Shown: positions 27,029-36,355, counted from the first letter of the stretch. The stretch: DNA of 56,875 nt from Vibrio splendidus (GCF_002873455.1 NZ_MCUN01000015.1:1-56875), one strand, 5' to 3'. Program-made: numbers and translations. Notes: a model not told the origin generated them from the sequence alone.

Positions 27029-27793
27029 ATGTTAACCATCGCAGATAAAACGTTTCAATCACGTCTGTTCACTGGAACCGGCAAGTTCGCAAATAAGCAT
27101 TTGATGGCGAGTGCTATCGAAGCGTCAGGTTCTCAACTGGCGACCATGGCACTAAAGAGAGTTGATATTCGCTCTGAGCAAGACGACATTTTACAACCCA
27201 TCATTGATGCTGGCGTGAACTTACTACCGAATACGTCAGGTGCTAAGAATGCAAAAGACGCCGTCTTTGCTGCGCATTTGGCTCGTGAAGCACTGGGTAC
27301 AAATTGGCTCAAACTGGAAATTCACCCAGATCCAAAGTACTTGATGCCAGACCCAATTGAAACGCTTAAAGCCGCTGAGCAACTGGTTAAAGATGGCTTT
27401 GTTGTGTTGCCTTACTGCCATGCCGACCCAGTATTGTGTAAGCGCTTGGAAGAGGTGGGTTGTGCTGCGGTTATGCCGTTAGGTGCGCCGATTGGTTCAA
27501 ACAAGGGTATTGCGTCTGCAGACTTCTTAGAGATCATTATCGACCAAGCGAATGTCCCTGTGATTGTTGATGCGGGGATTGGTGCGCCATCTCATGCTGC
27601 TCGTGCAATGGAAATGGGCGCAGACGCTGTGTTAGTGAATACGGCTATAGCTGCATCTCAACAGCCTGTTGAGATGGCGATTGCTTTTAAGCTGGCGGTT
27701 GAGGCGGGTCGAATGGCTTACCTTGCTGGACTTGCAGGAAAAGTATCTCACGCGGTTGCTTCGAGCCCGTTAACTTCATTCCTAGACGAGTAG
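27029..27793 (+). CDS. thiG: Thiazole synthase ThiG
   Basis: A 254-residue TIM-barrel enzyme that builds thiazole phosphate from DXP, dehydroglycine and ThiS thiocarboxylate. The Schiff-base lysine is K95 in [10 protein letters not shown]. The phosphate-binding loops include [14 protein letters not shown] and [12 protein letters not shown]. The length is normal. It sits between thiS and thiH as in E. coli. Confidence 0.98.
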   Translation: MLTIADKTFQSRLFTGTGKFANKHLMASAIEASGSQLATMALKRVDIRSEQDDILQPIIDAGVNLLPNTSGAKNAKDAVFAAHLAREALGTNWLKLEIHPDPKYLMPDPIETLKAAEQLVKDGFVVLPYCHADPVLCKRLEEVGCAAVMPLGAPIGSNKGIASADFLEIIIDQANVPVIVDAGIGAPSHAARAMEMGADAVLVNTAIAASQQPVEMAIAFKLAVEAGRMAYLAGLAGKVSHAVASSPLTSFLDE

Positions 27794-27800
27794 TATTGCT

Positions 27801-28928
27801 ATGACGTTTGTTGATCGATTTAAACAGCTCAACTGGGATGACATTGGTATGTCTATCTTCAGTAAAACGGCAGCGGATGTTGAACGTGCTCTGAGTAAAT
27901 CCAAATGCGACTTAGAAGACTTTAAGGCTCTGATCTCTCCGGCGGCAGAACCTTACTTAGAGCAGATGGCACAACAATCGTTGGCGCTAACTCGCAAGCG
28001 GTTTGGCAATACGATGTCGCTTTATATTCCCTTATACCTATCTAACCTGTGCGCTAACGCGTGCACGTATTGTGGTTTCTCAATGGAGAACCGTATCAAG
28101 CGCCGCACGCTTACTTTGGATGAAATCGATGCCGAAAGTGCGGCTATCAAAAAGATGAAGTTCGATAGTGTTTTGTTGGTCACCGGTGAACACGAAACTA
28201 AGGTCGGGATGAATTACTTTCGACAGGTGTTGCCGAATATCAAAAAGCAATTTAACTACCTTGCGATGGAAGTGCAGCCGCTTGATCAACATGATTACGC
28301 CGAGCTTAAAACGTTAGGTTTAGATGCGGTGATGGTTTATCAGGAGACTTATCAGCCACGAACCTACGCTGAGCATCACTTACGCGGTAATAAAATGGAC
28401 TTTGAATATCGTCTTGAAACCCCCGATCGCTTGGCAAAGGCGGGGATCGATAAGATAGGGATTGGTGCCTTGATTGGTTTGGAAGATTGGCGAACCGACT
28501 GCTTCTTTGTTGCTGCTCATTTAGATTACCTAGAGCGTACTTATTGGCAGACACGTTACTCGATTTCATTCCCACGTCTTCGCCCGTGTGAAGGTGGGGA
28601 GTCTAGTGGAGGCTTACAGCCTAAGTCGGTCATGAATGATAAACAGTTGGTTCAGCTTATCTGCGCATATCGACTCTTGAATCCTGAGGTCGAGCTATCC
28701 CTTTCTACTCGCGAATCGGCAACCTTCCGCGACAATGTGTTGCCATTGGGAATCACCAGTATGTCGGCAGCTTCTAAAACCCAACCTGGTGGTTATGCTT
28801 CCGGTGAAGAAGAGCTCGAACAATTTGAGATAAGCGACGAGAGAAGTGCTGCCGATGTTGAGTCAATGATTCGTCAGCGAGGTTTCGACCCAGTGTGGCG
28901 TGATTGGCACAGCGCCTATTCTGGTTAA
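27801..28928 (+). CDS. thiH: 2-iminoacetate synthase ThiH
   Basis: A radical SAM enzyme that cleaves tyrosine to give dehydroglycine for ThiG. Of its 375 residues, the CxxxCxxC cluster motif is C84, C88, C91 (CANACTYC). The family segments YQETYQPRTYAEHH and SFPRLRPCEGG are present. It is the last gene of the thi operon; a parS-like site and a bidirectional terminator follow. Confidence 0.98.
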   Translation: MTFVDRFKQLNWDDIGMSIFSKTAADVERALSKSKCDLEDFKALISPAAEPYLEQMAQQSLALTRKRFGNTMSLYIPLYLSNLCANACTYCGFSMENRIKRRTLTLDEIDAESAAIKKMKFDSVLLVTGEHETKVGMNYFRQVLPNIKKQFNYLAMEVQPLDQHDYAELKTLGLDAVMVYQETYQPRTYAEHHLRGNKMDFEYRLETPDRLAKAGIDKIGIGALIGLEDWRTDCFFVAAHLDYLERTYWQTRYSISFPRLRPCEGGESSGGLQPKSVMNDKQLVQLICAYRLLNPEVELSLSTRESATFRDNVLPLGITSMSAASKTQPGGYASGEEELEQFEISDERSAADVESMIRQRGFDPVWRDWHSAYSG

Positions 28929-28943
28929 TCAACGTTTGGTTTA

Positions 28944-28959
28944 TGTTCCACGTGAAACA
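28944..28959. promoter_or_regulatory. parS centromere-like site 2 (after thiH)
   Basis: TGTTCCACGTGAAACA is an exact parS match. It is intergenic, 3.7 kb from site 1 and 3.2 kb from site 3. Confidence 0.93.
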
Positions 28960-28980
28960 TCTTAATGATACAGGCAAATA

Positions 28981-29008
28981 AAAACGGCTACCCTTGGGTA
29001 GCCGTTTT
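28981..29008. terminator. Bidirectional terminator between thiH and aminopeptidase
   Basis: A 13-bp perfect stem (28981-28993 with 28996-29008) with A run on one side and T run on the other, serving the convergent thi operon and the minus-strand peptidase gene. Confidence 0.92.
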
Positions 29009-29075
29009 GCTATTTGCTATTTAACTTATTAACCTAGCAAGCTCGTTTTGGTTCAGTTAATAGCTTAACGAAGCA

Positions 29076-30866
29076 TTATGCGTGAGCTAATGGTGTAGTT
29101 GATTGGCGTAGCCATTCCAGCGTATCACCTTCAACTAATGGGCTAACATCGTTCCATACTTTTTGATGGTAGTCGTTCAGCCACGCCAGTTCAGGTCGTG
29201 TTAGCAAATCAACATTGATGTTGCGCTTATCGATAGGGCAACGTGTTAGCGACTCAAACGTTAGTACTGAAAAATCACCTTGAGTTGGAAGTTCAACAAC
29301 CAGTTCTAGGTTTTCGATACGGATACCAAATTCATCAGCACGGTAGTAACCCGGCTCGTTTGATAACACCATACCTTTAACAAGAGGTACGTCGATTAGC
29401 TTCTTAGAGATGCTTTGCGGTCCTTCATGAACACTTAGGAAATGACCAACACCATGACCAGTACCGTGGTCGTAGTCGAAGCCTTCTGCCCATAAGTGCT
29501 GACGCGCTAGGATATCAAGTTGGAAACCACGAGTGCCTTGTGGGAAACGAGCTCGTGCGATTCCGATATGACCTTTAAGTGCGAGAGTGAACTGTTGAAT
29601 CATTTCGTCGCTTGGTTGGCCAATCGCGATAGTACGAGTGATGTCGGTTGTACCATCTAAGTACTGACCGCCTGAATCGACTAGGTACAGAGTATTCAGT
29701 TCTAGCTGACCTGGTTCAGGCTGGTTCTCATGGTTGTAGTGACACATTGCAGCGTTGCCGCCTGCCGCAGAAATGGTATCAAAACTTAGATCCATCAGCG
29801 TCGGGTCTTGCTCGCGGAATGATTGTACTTTGTCTGCTAGTACAGCTTCGTTGTGCAGGTTACCTTGCGCGACTTCTGCATCAATCCAAGACAGGAATTT
29901 CGCCATCGCCACGCCATCTCGAATGTGACACGCTTTCATACCTGCAATCTCAGTTGCGTTTTTAGCAGCTTTTGGCATTAGGCATGGGTCTGCTGCTTCA
30001 ATGATGTGAGCGCCAGCGTTTTGCAGAACAAGCGTGTACCAAGCATTACTCGTGCCTGAATCGACAGACACATTGTTACCTTCTAAAGACTGAAGGCGCG
30101 CTTCAAGCTCTGATGGGTGAGAAACGCGAATACCATTACCAACGTGTGCTTCAAAGCCTGCTGGGATGCGTGCTGGGTCTAGGAAGAAATCGACGCTTTC
30201 ATCAGCGTGAATGATTGCATTAGACAGTACAACAGGTAGGCGAGATACGTCTAAACCACGAATGTTAAGCAACCAACAGATTGAGTCTAGCTCGGTAAGG
30301 ATAGCGGCGTCCGCCCCTTTTGCTTTTAGTAAGCTAGCAATCTCCGCACGTTTACTTTCACTTGATTGACCTACGGCGTCTGTTGCCATTAGGCGAACAT
30401 CAGATACAACAGGCTCAGGACGGTCAGACCAAAGCTCATCAATCGGGTTTGCTGATAGCGTTGTTAGCTCAACTTTCTCTGCTAGTTTTGCTTGTGCGCC
30501 TTTCAACCAAGCGGCGGTGTGCATGCGTGGGTCGAATGCAACCTTACTGCCTTGTGGCAATGAATTGATGATCCAATCTAAAGCCGGTTCTTCAATAAGG
30601 TGGCGATACTCAAATAACTCTGCTGGTACCTGCTTACGAACCTGAACGGTGTAGCGACCATCTACAAAAATAGCAGCAGTTTCACGAGTGATAACAGCGG
30701 CACCTGCAGAGCCAGTGAAACCTGTTAACCAGTGAAGTCGCTCGTTATGAGCGGGAACGTATTCACCTAGATATTCGTCTTCATGTGGAATGATAACGGC
30801 ATCTAGGTTGTTTGTTTCAAGCCAAGCTCGAACCGCAGCAACGCGTTCAGCAGTGATATTGTGCAT
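29076..30866 (-). CDS. Xaa-Pro aminopeptidase, M24B family, three-domain type
   Basis: A 596-residue cytosolic dimetal peptidase that removes N-terminal residues before proline. There are two creatinase-like N-terminal domains (about 1-310) and a pita-bread catalytic domain (about 310-540). Metal ligands are visible in LVDSGGQYLDGTTDITRT (two Asp), GTGHGVGHFLSVHEGP (His), NEPGYY (Glu) and IRIENL (Glu). It is larger than E. coli PepP (about 440) and resembles the eukaryotic-type aminopeptidase P. It is monocistronic and convergent with thiH. Confidence 0.94.
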   Translation of the reverse strand: MHNITAERVAAVRAWLETNNLDAVIIPHEDEYLGEYVPAHNERLHWLTGFTGSAGAAVITRETAAIFVDGRYTVQVRKQVPAELFEYRHLIEEPALDWIINSLPQGSKVAFDPRMHTAAWLKGAQAKLAEKVELTTLSANPIDELWSDRPEPVVSDVRLMATDAVGQSSESKRAEIASLLKAKGADAAILTELDSICWLLNIRGLDVSRLPVVLSNAIIHADESVDFFLDPARIPAGFEAHVGNGIRVSHPSELEARLQSLEGNNVSVDSGTSNAWYTLVLQNAGAHIIEAADPCLMPKAAKNATEIAGMKACHIRDGVAMAKFLSWIDAEVAQGNLHNEAVLADKVQSFREQDPTLMDLSFDTISAAGGNAAMCHYNHENQPEPGQLELNTLYLVDSGGQYLDGTTDITRTIAIGQPSDEMIQQFTLALKGHIGIARARFPQGTRGFQLDILARQHLWAEGFDYDHGTGHGVGHFLSVHEGPQSISKKLIDVPLVKGMVLSNEPGYYRADEFGIRIENLELVVELPTQGDFSVLTFESLTRCPIDKRNINVDLLTRPELAWLNDYHQKVWNDVSPLVEGDTLEWLRQSTTPLAHA

Positions 30867-30988
30867 TTGTGTTTATCCTTATTGTTAGGGTCCTTGTTAA
30901 CACTCACAATCGATATACATGCGAGGGGACTTATTAGGTCAATAAGCTAGCGCTTTTGTTCGTTTGCTGCAAACGCTGTACGCCATTT

Positions 30989-31930
30989 TTATCTAAGGTG
31001 CAGAGTTTTTTCTTTGATGATATCTCGCAACCAAGTTAACGCAGGGTCATTTTCTCTGTCACGGTGCCAAAACAGAGTGTATGCCATCGGTGGAAATTCC
31101 ATCGGTAAAGGCACTACCACTAAGTCGAGCTGCTTGGCGACGAGGTAAGTAAAGTGGCTTGGTGCGGTAAACACAAAGTCGGTGTAGGTACACAAGCTTG
31201 CTGCGCTATTGAAGTCTGGAACAGAAATAGCGATATCGCGTTGATGGCCAAGATCGGCAAGCTTGTAGTCGAGCAACCAGCGGTCGTTACCATCACACCT
31301 TACTTGTACATGACGCTGGGCAAGGTAGGTTTCCAGATCCCACTTACCGTTCAGAGCAGGGTGGTTACGCCTTAACACGCACATCTGTGCATCGCGGTAG
31401 ATCTCTTGTTCACAGATGTCGTCTGGCGGCAGCATAGTTAAGCGCGCATCGTTGATGTCGATATCTTTGCCTGTGAGTCCGATATCTAACTCACCAAGCT
31501 GCAGCTTCTTAAAGGTTTGTTCTGTCCACGCGTGGGTGTTGATATTGACCTTAGGTGCTTGTCGAAATATCGCCGGTAAGAAGTGCGGAAGAATCAGCGG
31601 GTACACACTCTCAACGGCTGCAATGTGAAAGCTGTGGTCACTATTATTGGGAATGAATGTCTCTGGTTGAGTAAGCACATCAAGTTGATTGATCAACGTT
31701 TCTAACCGAGGCTTAAGGAAAACAGCTTTCGGTGTTGGTCGTAATCCATGAGCACTTCGTGTGAAAAGGGGATCATTAAATTGCTCACGAAGCTTGGCTA
31801 GCGACTTACTCACAGCCGATTGACTCAAGCACAATCGATGCGCAGTGCGCGTGACACTCAGCTCTTCCATCAGTACCTGCAAGCAAACCAATAGATTGAG
31901 GTCGAGGCGTGATAGTTTCTCGATATTCAT
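30989..31930 (-). CDS. LysR-family transcriptional regulator
   Basis: A 313-residue protein with an N-terminal winged helix-turn-helix (about 9-68: LLVCLQVLMEELSVTRTAHRLCLSQSAVSKSLAKLRE, in parts) and a periplasmic-binding-like effector domain (about 95-305). It is divergent from the Bcr/CflA pump gene with about 100 bases between the two starts, the usual layout for a LysR regulator controlling its neighbour. The effector is unknown. Confidence 0.94.
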   Translation of the reverse strand: MNIEKLSRLDLNLLVCLQVLMEELSVTRTAHRLCLSQSAVSKSLAKLREQFNDPLFTRSAHGLRPTPKAVFLKPRLETLINQLDVLTQPETFIPNNSDHSFHIAAVESVYPLILPHFLPAIFRQAPKVNINTHAWTEQTFKKLQLGELDIGLTGKDIDINDARLTMLPPDDICEQEIYRDAQMCVLRRNHPALNGKWDLETYLAQRHVQVRCDGNDRWLLDYKLADLGHQRDIAISVPDFNSAASLCTYTDFVFTAPSHFTYLVAKQLDLVVVPLPMEFPPMAYTLFWHRDRENDPALTWLRDIIKEKTLHLR

Positions 31931-32031
31931 GTGAGTTTCCTATTTGGAATAATGCTAATGAGTATATGCCATTTTTGTTCATATCTTTAGTTGGTTATTA
32001 TGCACCTAAATTAACTCATTCGGAGAGTCTT

Positions 32032-33231
32032 GTGCCTTCTAACGCGCTTCCAACCCCTAGTAAACTGCAGGTTGCTTTATTGGCAATGCTGGTTCTATTT
32101 AGCCCTTTGGCTATTGATATCTACCTACCAGCTCTGCCACAAATTTCAACAGCGTTTCACGTGGAACACGCACTAGCACAAGATACGATTACTTGGTTTT
32201 TATTCGCCATGGGTGTCGGGCAGTTATTTGCAGGCCCTTTGGCTGATAAGTTAGGACGTCGAACCGTTGCATTGGGAGGTGTTAGCATCTATGCATTGAG
32301 TGCTTGCTTGGCGTGGGCAGCTCAATCGATTGATATGATGCTAATAGCTCGGCTGCTACAAGGCTTAGGAGCTTGTGCGACTTCTGTAGCCGCCTTTGCG
32401 ACGGTTCGCGATCTATTTGGCCCGCAGAAGAGCGGCCGAATGATCAGTTACCTTAATGGTGCGATCTGTTTTATCCCTGCACTGGCACCGATTCTTGGGG
32501 CTTGGTTGACTCAACAGTTTGGCTGGCGCTCGAACTTCAGCTTTATGGCTGTGTTTGCTGTAGTGGTTGGCACTATTTTGTTTTTCCAAATGAAAGAGTC
32601 TAATCCGGCGACAGAAAAGGTCGCGGTGTTCAAATTAGAGCGTTACTGGTCGGTATTGAAAACACCGTCTTTCATCTTTCACGCAACCTTATGCTTGATG
32701 GCGATGGCGGTCATTCTTGCTTACGTTACCTCTGCACCTGTTGTGCTGATGGAAAACCTAGGTTTGTCGATGAATGAGTTTACGTTCTGGTTTGGTATTA
32801 ACGCGGCTATCAACATCATAGCTGCATTCACTGCACCGAAATTTATGGACCGTTTTGGTACCTATAAAGCGCTAGTCGTCGGCATTTCAACATTGGGTCT
32901 AGCTGGCGTTATTATGTTGGTGCTTGCTGAGCATGCTAGCGCGATCGCATTCATGCTGCCGATTTTCCTATCTTCAGTTGGCTTCGCTTGGATTCTTGGT
33001 GCCGCAGCCGGTAAGGCACTTGAACCTTTTGGTGACCGCGCAGGTACCGCAGCTGCGTTGCTTGGCTTGTTCCAAATGAGCGGTTCAGGACTACTTGTTG
33101 GTACGATGCAACGTCTTGATTTAACGTCGCAAGTGATGATTGCGCTGCAAATGTTCCTCATTGTTCCGGCATTGTTAGTACTTGCGAGCAAAGCAGGTAA
33201 GTCGTGGCACACGACGTTTGCTAAGGCATAA
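32032..33231 (+). CDS. Bcr/CflA-family drug efflux transporter
   Basis: A major facilitator superfamily proton antiporter. It has twelve hydrophobic segments, with the family motif in loop 2-3 (GPLADKLGRRTVALGG) and the opening LFSPLAIDIYLPALP typical of Bcr/CflA pumps. GTG 32032 is chosen because GGAGAG lies just upstream; it gives 399 residues, the normal length, while an upstream ATG would overlap the LysR gene. It is probably controlled by the divergent LysR gene. A parS-like site is inside the start of the gene. Confidence 0.93.
   Translation: MPSNALPTPSKLQVALLAMLVLFSPLAIDIYLPALPQISTAFHVEHALAQDTITWFLFAMGVGQLFAGPLADKLGRRTVALGGVSIYALSACLAWAAQSIDMMLIARLLQGLGACATSVAAFATVRDLFGPQKSGRMISYLNGAICFIPALAPILGAWLTQQFGWRSNFSFMAVFAVVVGTILFFQMKESNPATEKVAVFKLERYWSVLKTPSFIFHATLCLMAMAVILAYVTSAPVVLMENLGLSMNEFTFWFGINAAINIIAAFTAPKFMDRFGTYKALVVGISTLGLAGVIMLVLAEHASAIAFMLPIFLSSVGFAWILGAAAGKALEPFGDRAGTAAALLGLFQMSGSGLLVGTMQRLDLTSQVMIALQMFLIVPALLVLASKAGKSWHTTFAKA
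32153..32168. promoter_or_regulatory. parS centromere-like site 3 (inside efflux gene)
   Basis: CGTTTCACGTGGAACA matches parS at 15 of 16 bases, the first base being the only change. It lies within the codons for AFHVEHA. Confidence 0.82.
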
Positions 33232-33333
33232 GTCTCAAGGGTGACAAAATATACAAATGGCGGTTTGCGAAACGTTAAAACATGGTATATTTGTCACTCA
33301 TTGAAACGTTAGTCCCCAACGGAAAATACTGTA

Positions 33334-33615
33334 ATGTCATTAACAACCTACGAAATGGCGCGCATCTTAGAACAAATGGAAGATGCACCTGAAAAGGTCA
33401 TGTTTGGTAAATTGCTTAAAGAGCTAGGAAACCAAAGTGAAGAGCGTATTCGCAGTGCGGCAAAACAAGTTCCAATCGACACTTTGCGAGATATCATTTA
33501 CCAATTTCAACGCGTGGTTGAATCTCGTAAAGGTGAACAAGTTCAGCTATTAGCAAAAGAGCTGGCAGAGCAAGGTATTTCAGCTGAGGAATTACAAGCT
33601 TTTCTGAGCAAGTAG
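33334..33615 (+). CDS. Conserved small helical protein, 93 aa
   Basis: No family name recalled with certainty. It looks entirely alpha-helical, with heptad-like stretches at about residues 30-62 and 66-93 (EQVQLLAKELAEQGISAEELQAFLSK), and resembles small oligomerising regulators such as the N-terminal part of H-NS-like proteins. It has no signal peptide. The gene is monocistronic with a strong terminator. The clean ending and promoter-like gap upstream support a real gene of the Vibrio core. Confidence 0.8.
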   Translation: MSLTTYEMARILEQMEDAPEKVMFGKLLKELGNQSEERIRSAAKQVPIDTLRDIIYQFQRVVESRKGEQVQLLAKELAEQGISAEELQAFLSK

Positions 33616-33634
33616 TTTTTCACCAGTTAAAAAG

Positions 33635-33659
33635 AAACCACTCAATTGAGTGGTTTTTT
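33635..33659 (+). terminator. Terminator after the 93-aa gene
   Basis: A self-complementary stem AAACCACTCAA/TTGAGTGGTTT (33635-33656) with six T at the 3' side. Confidence 0.9.
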
Positions 33660-33682
33660 GCGTTTTGGATTTGCGAGGAGGA

Positions 33683-34141
33683 CTAGTTGCTAAATTGCTT
33701 CTTCAAGATTCTATCCAACGAAAATGGTCCAGCTCCCCATACCACGACGATAAGAATCATTAATCCCCAAAGCTGATGATCGTAGAAGCCTTGCGCCCAC
33801 AATACAGGGTATGACACGACGGCCATGATATTGAAAACGAATAGTGCTGCAGCCATAGGTCGTGTTAATAAGCCAAGTGCTAAGAATACCGGCAGAATCA
33901 ATTCAGCAGCGGTACCCATGTAAGCAGCTAATTCCCACGGCAAAAGCGGCACTTGGTATTCCAATTCAAATAAGTAAAGAGTGCTATCCCAAGTGGCTAT
34001 TTTAGTCAGCCCTGAATTAAAGAATACCCATGCCACCCAAAGGCGACAAAATAGCAGCAGCACTGGAACAAAAAGTGCCTGTGATTTCTCAATCAAACTG
34101 TCGTATTGAGCCATCATGTTCGTGACTGTGTTGTTATCCAT
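33683..34141 (-). CDS. DoxX-family membrane protein of bufferin operon
   Basis: A 152-residue integral membrane protein with four helices. The family block LFCRLWVAWVFFNSGLTKI (about 30-48) and MGTAAELILPVFLALGLLTR are typical of DoxX. ATG 34141 is preferred: GGAGA lies 7 bases upstream and it starts two bases after the DUF2063 gene stop. It is last gene of the DUF2282-DUF692-DUF2063-DoxX operon, where it likely acts as a redox or quinone-linked partner; its precise role is unknown. Confidence 0.9.
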   Translation of the reverse strand: MDNNTVTNMMAQYDSLIEKSQALFVPVLLLFCRLWVAWVFFNSGLTKIATWDSTLYLFELEYQVPLLPWELAAYMGTAAELILPVFLALGLLTRPMAAALFVFNIMAVVSYPVLWAQGFYDHQLWGLMILIVVVWGAGPFSLDRILKKQFSN

Positions 34142-34142
34142 A

Positions 34143-34910
34143 TTATGTCTCCAATTCGGCATTGATTGAAAAGCCTGAGATGACGTTAAGCGTCATGACA
34201 GTATTCAGATGTTGTAAGAGTAAAGGGTCTATCGCTGAGAGCGTTTGACCCGATTGCAATTCAGTTAATAGTTGGTGGCTTTCTTCCGTCAAACGATGCC
34301 TTTCAATCTGTGAATTCTCGGCTCGGATTAACACCCCAAATTCAGGTTGGTTGATGTCTAACCCATCGAGTTGTTGCTGATAGATGGCGTGTTCAAGAGC
34401 GATAATCGTATAGCTAGAATTGACCAGAGTTATTGAATCTCTGAGATGAAAGACTAAAGCGCCTTGTTGTTCTTGTGGTACCTCAGCTAAACGAGAAAGA
34501 GGACGTTGGTCGACATGTGATTCTGAAACGCATCTCACCAAGCTATCTTTTTTCCATTCATACAAAGCCATTTCACCGAGATAAGGTGCAGCCTCGATAA
34601 CCGCAGGAAAGGCTTGGATAGTGTGTCCAAAGTGTTCACCGTAGCCGCTGACATCTCCAGAGGTTGATGGATAACTTAATACATGCTGACGAGCCATCTG
34701 TTGGAAGCACTCTTCACCAACCAGCATTTCAGTGAGTGGGTAGGTTGCTGCCAGTACCTCACTCAAGCCAATCACAAAGTTATTGCGGTAAATCTGTATG
34801 CGCTGTTCATCCGTAAAATGGTCGCTCACTATACCGCAGTGCTCACCACTGTTTTGGTAGCATAGGGCGTTAGCAAACTCCAATTGAACATCTGCTAGGG
34901 AGTGGCTCAT
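34143..34910 (-). CDS. bufC1: DUF2063 protein, partner of MNIO enzyme (BufC/HvfC)
   Basis: A 255-residue protein with the N-terminal DUF2063 domain (about 1-100: LADVQLEFANALC, RIQIYRNNFVIGLSEVLAATYP). In this family it serves as recognition partner that brings the precursor peptide to the DUF692 enzyme. The C-terminal half is less conserved. It overlaps the DUF692 gene by four bases. The identification rests on the family motif and the conserved operon order. Confidence 0.92.
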   Translation of the reverse strand: MSHSLADVQLEFANALCYQNSGEHCGIVSDHFTDEQRIQIYRNNFVIGLSEVLAATYPLTEMLVGEECFQQMARQHVLSYPSTSGDVSGYGEHFGHTIQAFPAVIEAAPYLGEMALYEWKKDSLVRCVSESHVDQRPLSRLAEVPQEQQGALVFHLRDSITLVNSSYTIIALEHAIYQQQLDGLDINQPEFGVLIRAENSQIERHRLTEESHQLLTELQSGQTLSAIDPLLLQHLNTVMTLNVISGFSINAELET

Positions 34911-35767
34911 GATGCGCGACTCCTTTGGTTGAACTTGTCGTGTTGATACAAGATATCACTGGCTTTGGTTGCTTCAGCCAATAAGATTTGTGGTTCTGGG
35001 ATATCTAGATCCCATTCAATCAAGGTATGGCGCAAACCATGTTGTGCTATCCAGTCAGTATAGAGTTTCCACACTTCGTCACAAACAGGCTTGCTGTGTG
35101 TGTCTATCCAGATCTCACCTTGTTCAAGCTTCTTCTTGGTAAAACCTGCCAAGTGAATCTCTTCCACTTTGTCTGCAGGTATCCCACTGAGATACTTTTC
35201 ACAGCTGAAGCCGTGATTAAAAGATGAGACAAAAATATTATTGAAATCGAGTAATAGGCGACACTCTGTGCGCTTCTGTACCTCGGCTAAAAATTCCCAC
35301 TCTGGGATGGTTGAATGCTTGAAGGCAAGATAACTCGATGGGTTCTCAATCAGCATAGGACGTTGTAGGTTGTCTTGGACCTCGATGACATTACGACAGA
35401 AGACTTCTAACGCCTCTTCGGTATAAGGCAGCGGTAATAAGTCATTGAAGTAATGACCGCCGGTCTGACTCCAGCTGAGGTGGTCAGAAACCAAGAACGG
35501 CTCGATATCATCAATCAGATCTTTTAACTGCACCAGATGATGTTGATTGATGCGTTCAACAGAACCTAGAGACAACCCAACACCGTGGCAACTTATGTTG
35601 TGGGCGTTACGTATTTCTCTGAGTTGTTGGCGTTGCGGTGATTGAGCTAAAAAGTAGTTCTCGCTGTGAACCTCTAACCAACTCACTAAAGTTGGATTTT
35701 GGCTAAAGAAGTCTAAGTGAGGTGTTCTAAGGCCAACCCCTGCATTGGGATGAAGAGTGTCAGTCAC
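34907..35767 (-). CDS. bufB1: DUF692 multinuclear iron oxidative enzyme (MNIO; BufB/HvfB)
   Basis: A 286-residue TIM-barrel enzyme of the DUF692/UPF0276 family, which uses two or three iron ions to modify cysteines in a precursor peptide. Conserved blocks: GVGLRTPHLDF, EVHSENYF, CHGVGLSLGS, VSDHLSW, IENPSSYL, LLDFNNIFVSS, EIHLAGF and IEWDLDIP; the His, Glu, Asn and Asp residues in them are the metal ligands. It lies between the precursor gene and the DUF2063 partner. In bufferin systems it converts cysteines to thiooxazoles that bind copper. Confidence 0.94.
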   Translation of the reverse strand: MTDTLHPNAGVGLRTPHLDFFSQNPTLVSWLEVHSENYFLAQSPQRQQLREIRNAHNISCHGVGLSLGSVERINQHHLVQLKDLIDDIEPFLVSDHLSWSQTGGHYFNDLLPLPYTEEALEVFCRNVIEVQDNLQRPMLIENPSSYLAFKHSTIPEWEFLAEVQKRTECRLLLDFNNIFVSSFNHGFSCEKYLSGIPADKVEEIHLAGFTKKKLEQGEIWIDTHSKPVCDEVWKLYTDWIAQHGLRHTLIEWDLDIPEPQILLAEATKASDILYQHDKFNQRSRAS

Positions 35768-35831
35768 AACGGTTCTCCTAATAGGAAGTGGAGGTGAGCC
35801 GAATTTCAGCTCACCATACTTAGCAGCTCAA

Positions 35832-36092
35832 TTATGATGATTGAGTGTCACCACCTGATAATTTGCCACATAGTCCTTTAGGAACGACCACGAATGCATC
35901 GGATTGGTTGTCTTCTTTGGCTGTACCCGCACATGAACTTGTTTTGGTAGCACAGTCATTTTGGCCAGCTTTTGCCACGCCGTAGCATTTCTCTTTTGCT
36001 GCTGCTTCCGCAGGTGCTGATGTAAGAACTGCACCGCCGAACGCTAGTACACTTGTGATTGCAGCTGTAACAGCAAGATTAGAATTTTTCAT
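35832..36092 (-). CDS. bufA1: DUF2282 bufferin precursor peptide
   Basis: Precursor with a Sec-type signal peptide (hydrophobic to about residue 25, AEA cleavage region) and a mature part with four cysteines in the DUF2282 pattern: [20 protein letters not shown] and KGLCG. ATG 36092 is preferred because GAGGG lies 7 bases upstream; ATG 36098 is too close to it. It is first gene of the operon; a 7-bp hairpin (35793-35799 with 35809-35815) separates it from the enzyme gene and may keep downstream expression lower. The mature product should be a periplasmic copper-binding RiPP. Confidence 0.92.
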   Translation of the reverse strand: MKNSNLAVTAAITSVLAFGGAVLTSAPAEAAAKEKCYGVAKAGQNDCATKTSSCAGTAKEDNQSDAFVVVPKGLCGKLSGGDTQSS

Positions 36093-36310
36093 AGTCATTC
36101 CCTCTAGGACTTAATAGTATTTTATATCGCAGGTTAATGGATTGTTAACTTGCTTACTAAAAAGGATAGGAAGAACTAGGAAATAATTTCACGACATTAT
36201 AAGAAATATCAATATTAATGATGTATTACCTTTTAAGTTGCTGATTATATAATGTTATTTTTTGAATGTTTTTTCTTCTTATTATCCTAAACGCAGCCTA
36301 GTGTTTAGGT

Positions 36311-36340
36311 TATAATCAACTTTTATGTATAAATACCCAG
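36311..36340 (+). promoter_or_regulatory. uvrD promoter with LexA-like box
   Basis: TATAAT at 36311-36316 is a good -10. Nine bases further, ATGTATAAATACCCAG (36325-36340) matches the E. coli uvrD LexA box at 14 of 16 positions; the first base of the CTG half-site is changed to A. SOS control of uvrD is likely but the box is imperfect. Confidence 0.62.
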
Positions 36341-36355
36341 TAGTGAGCATATCCA

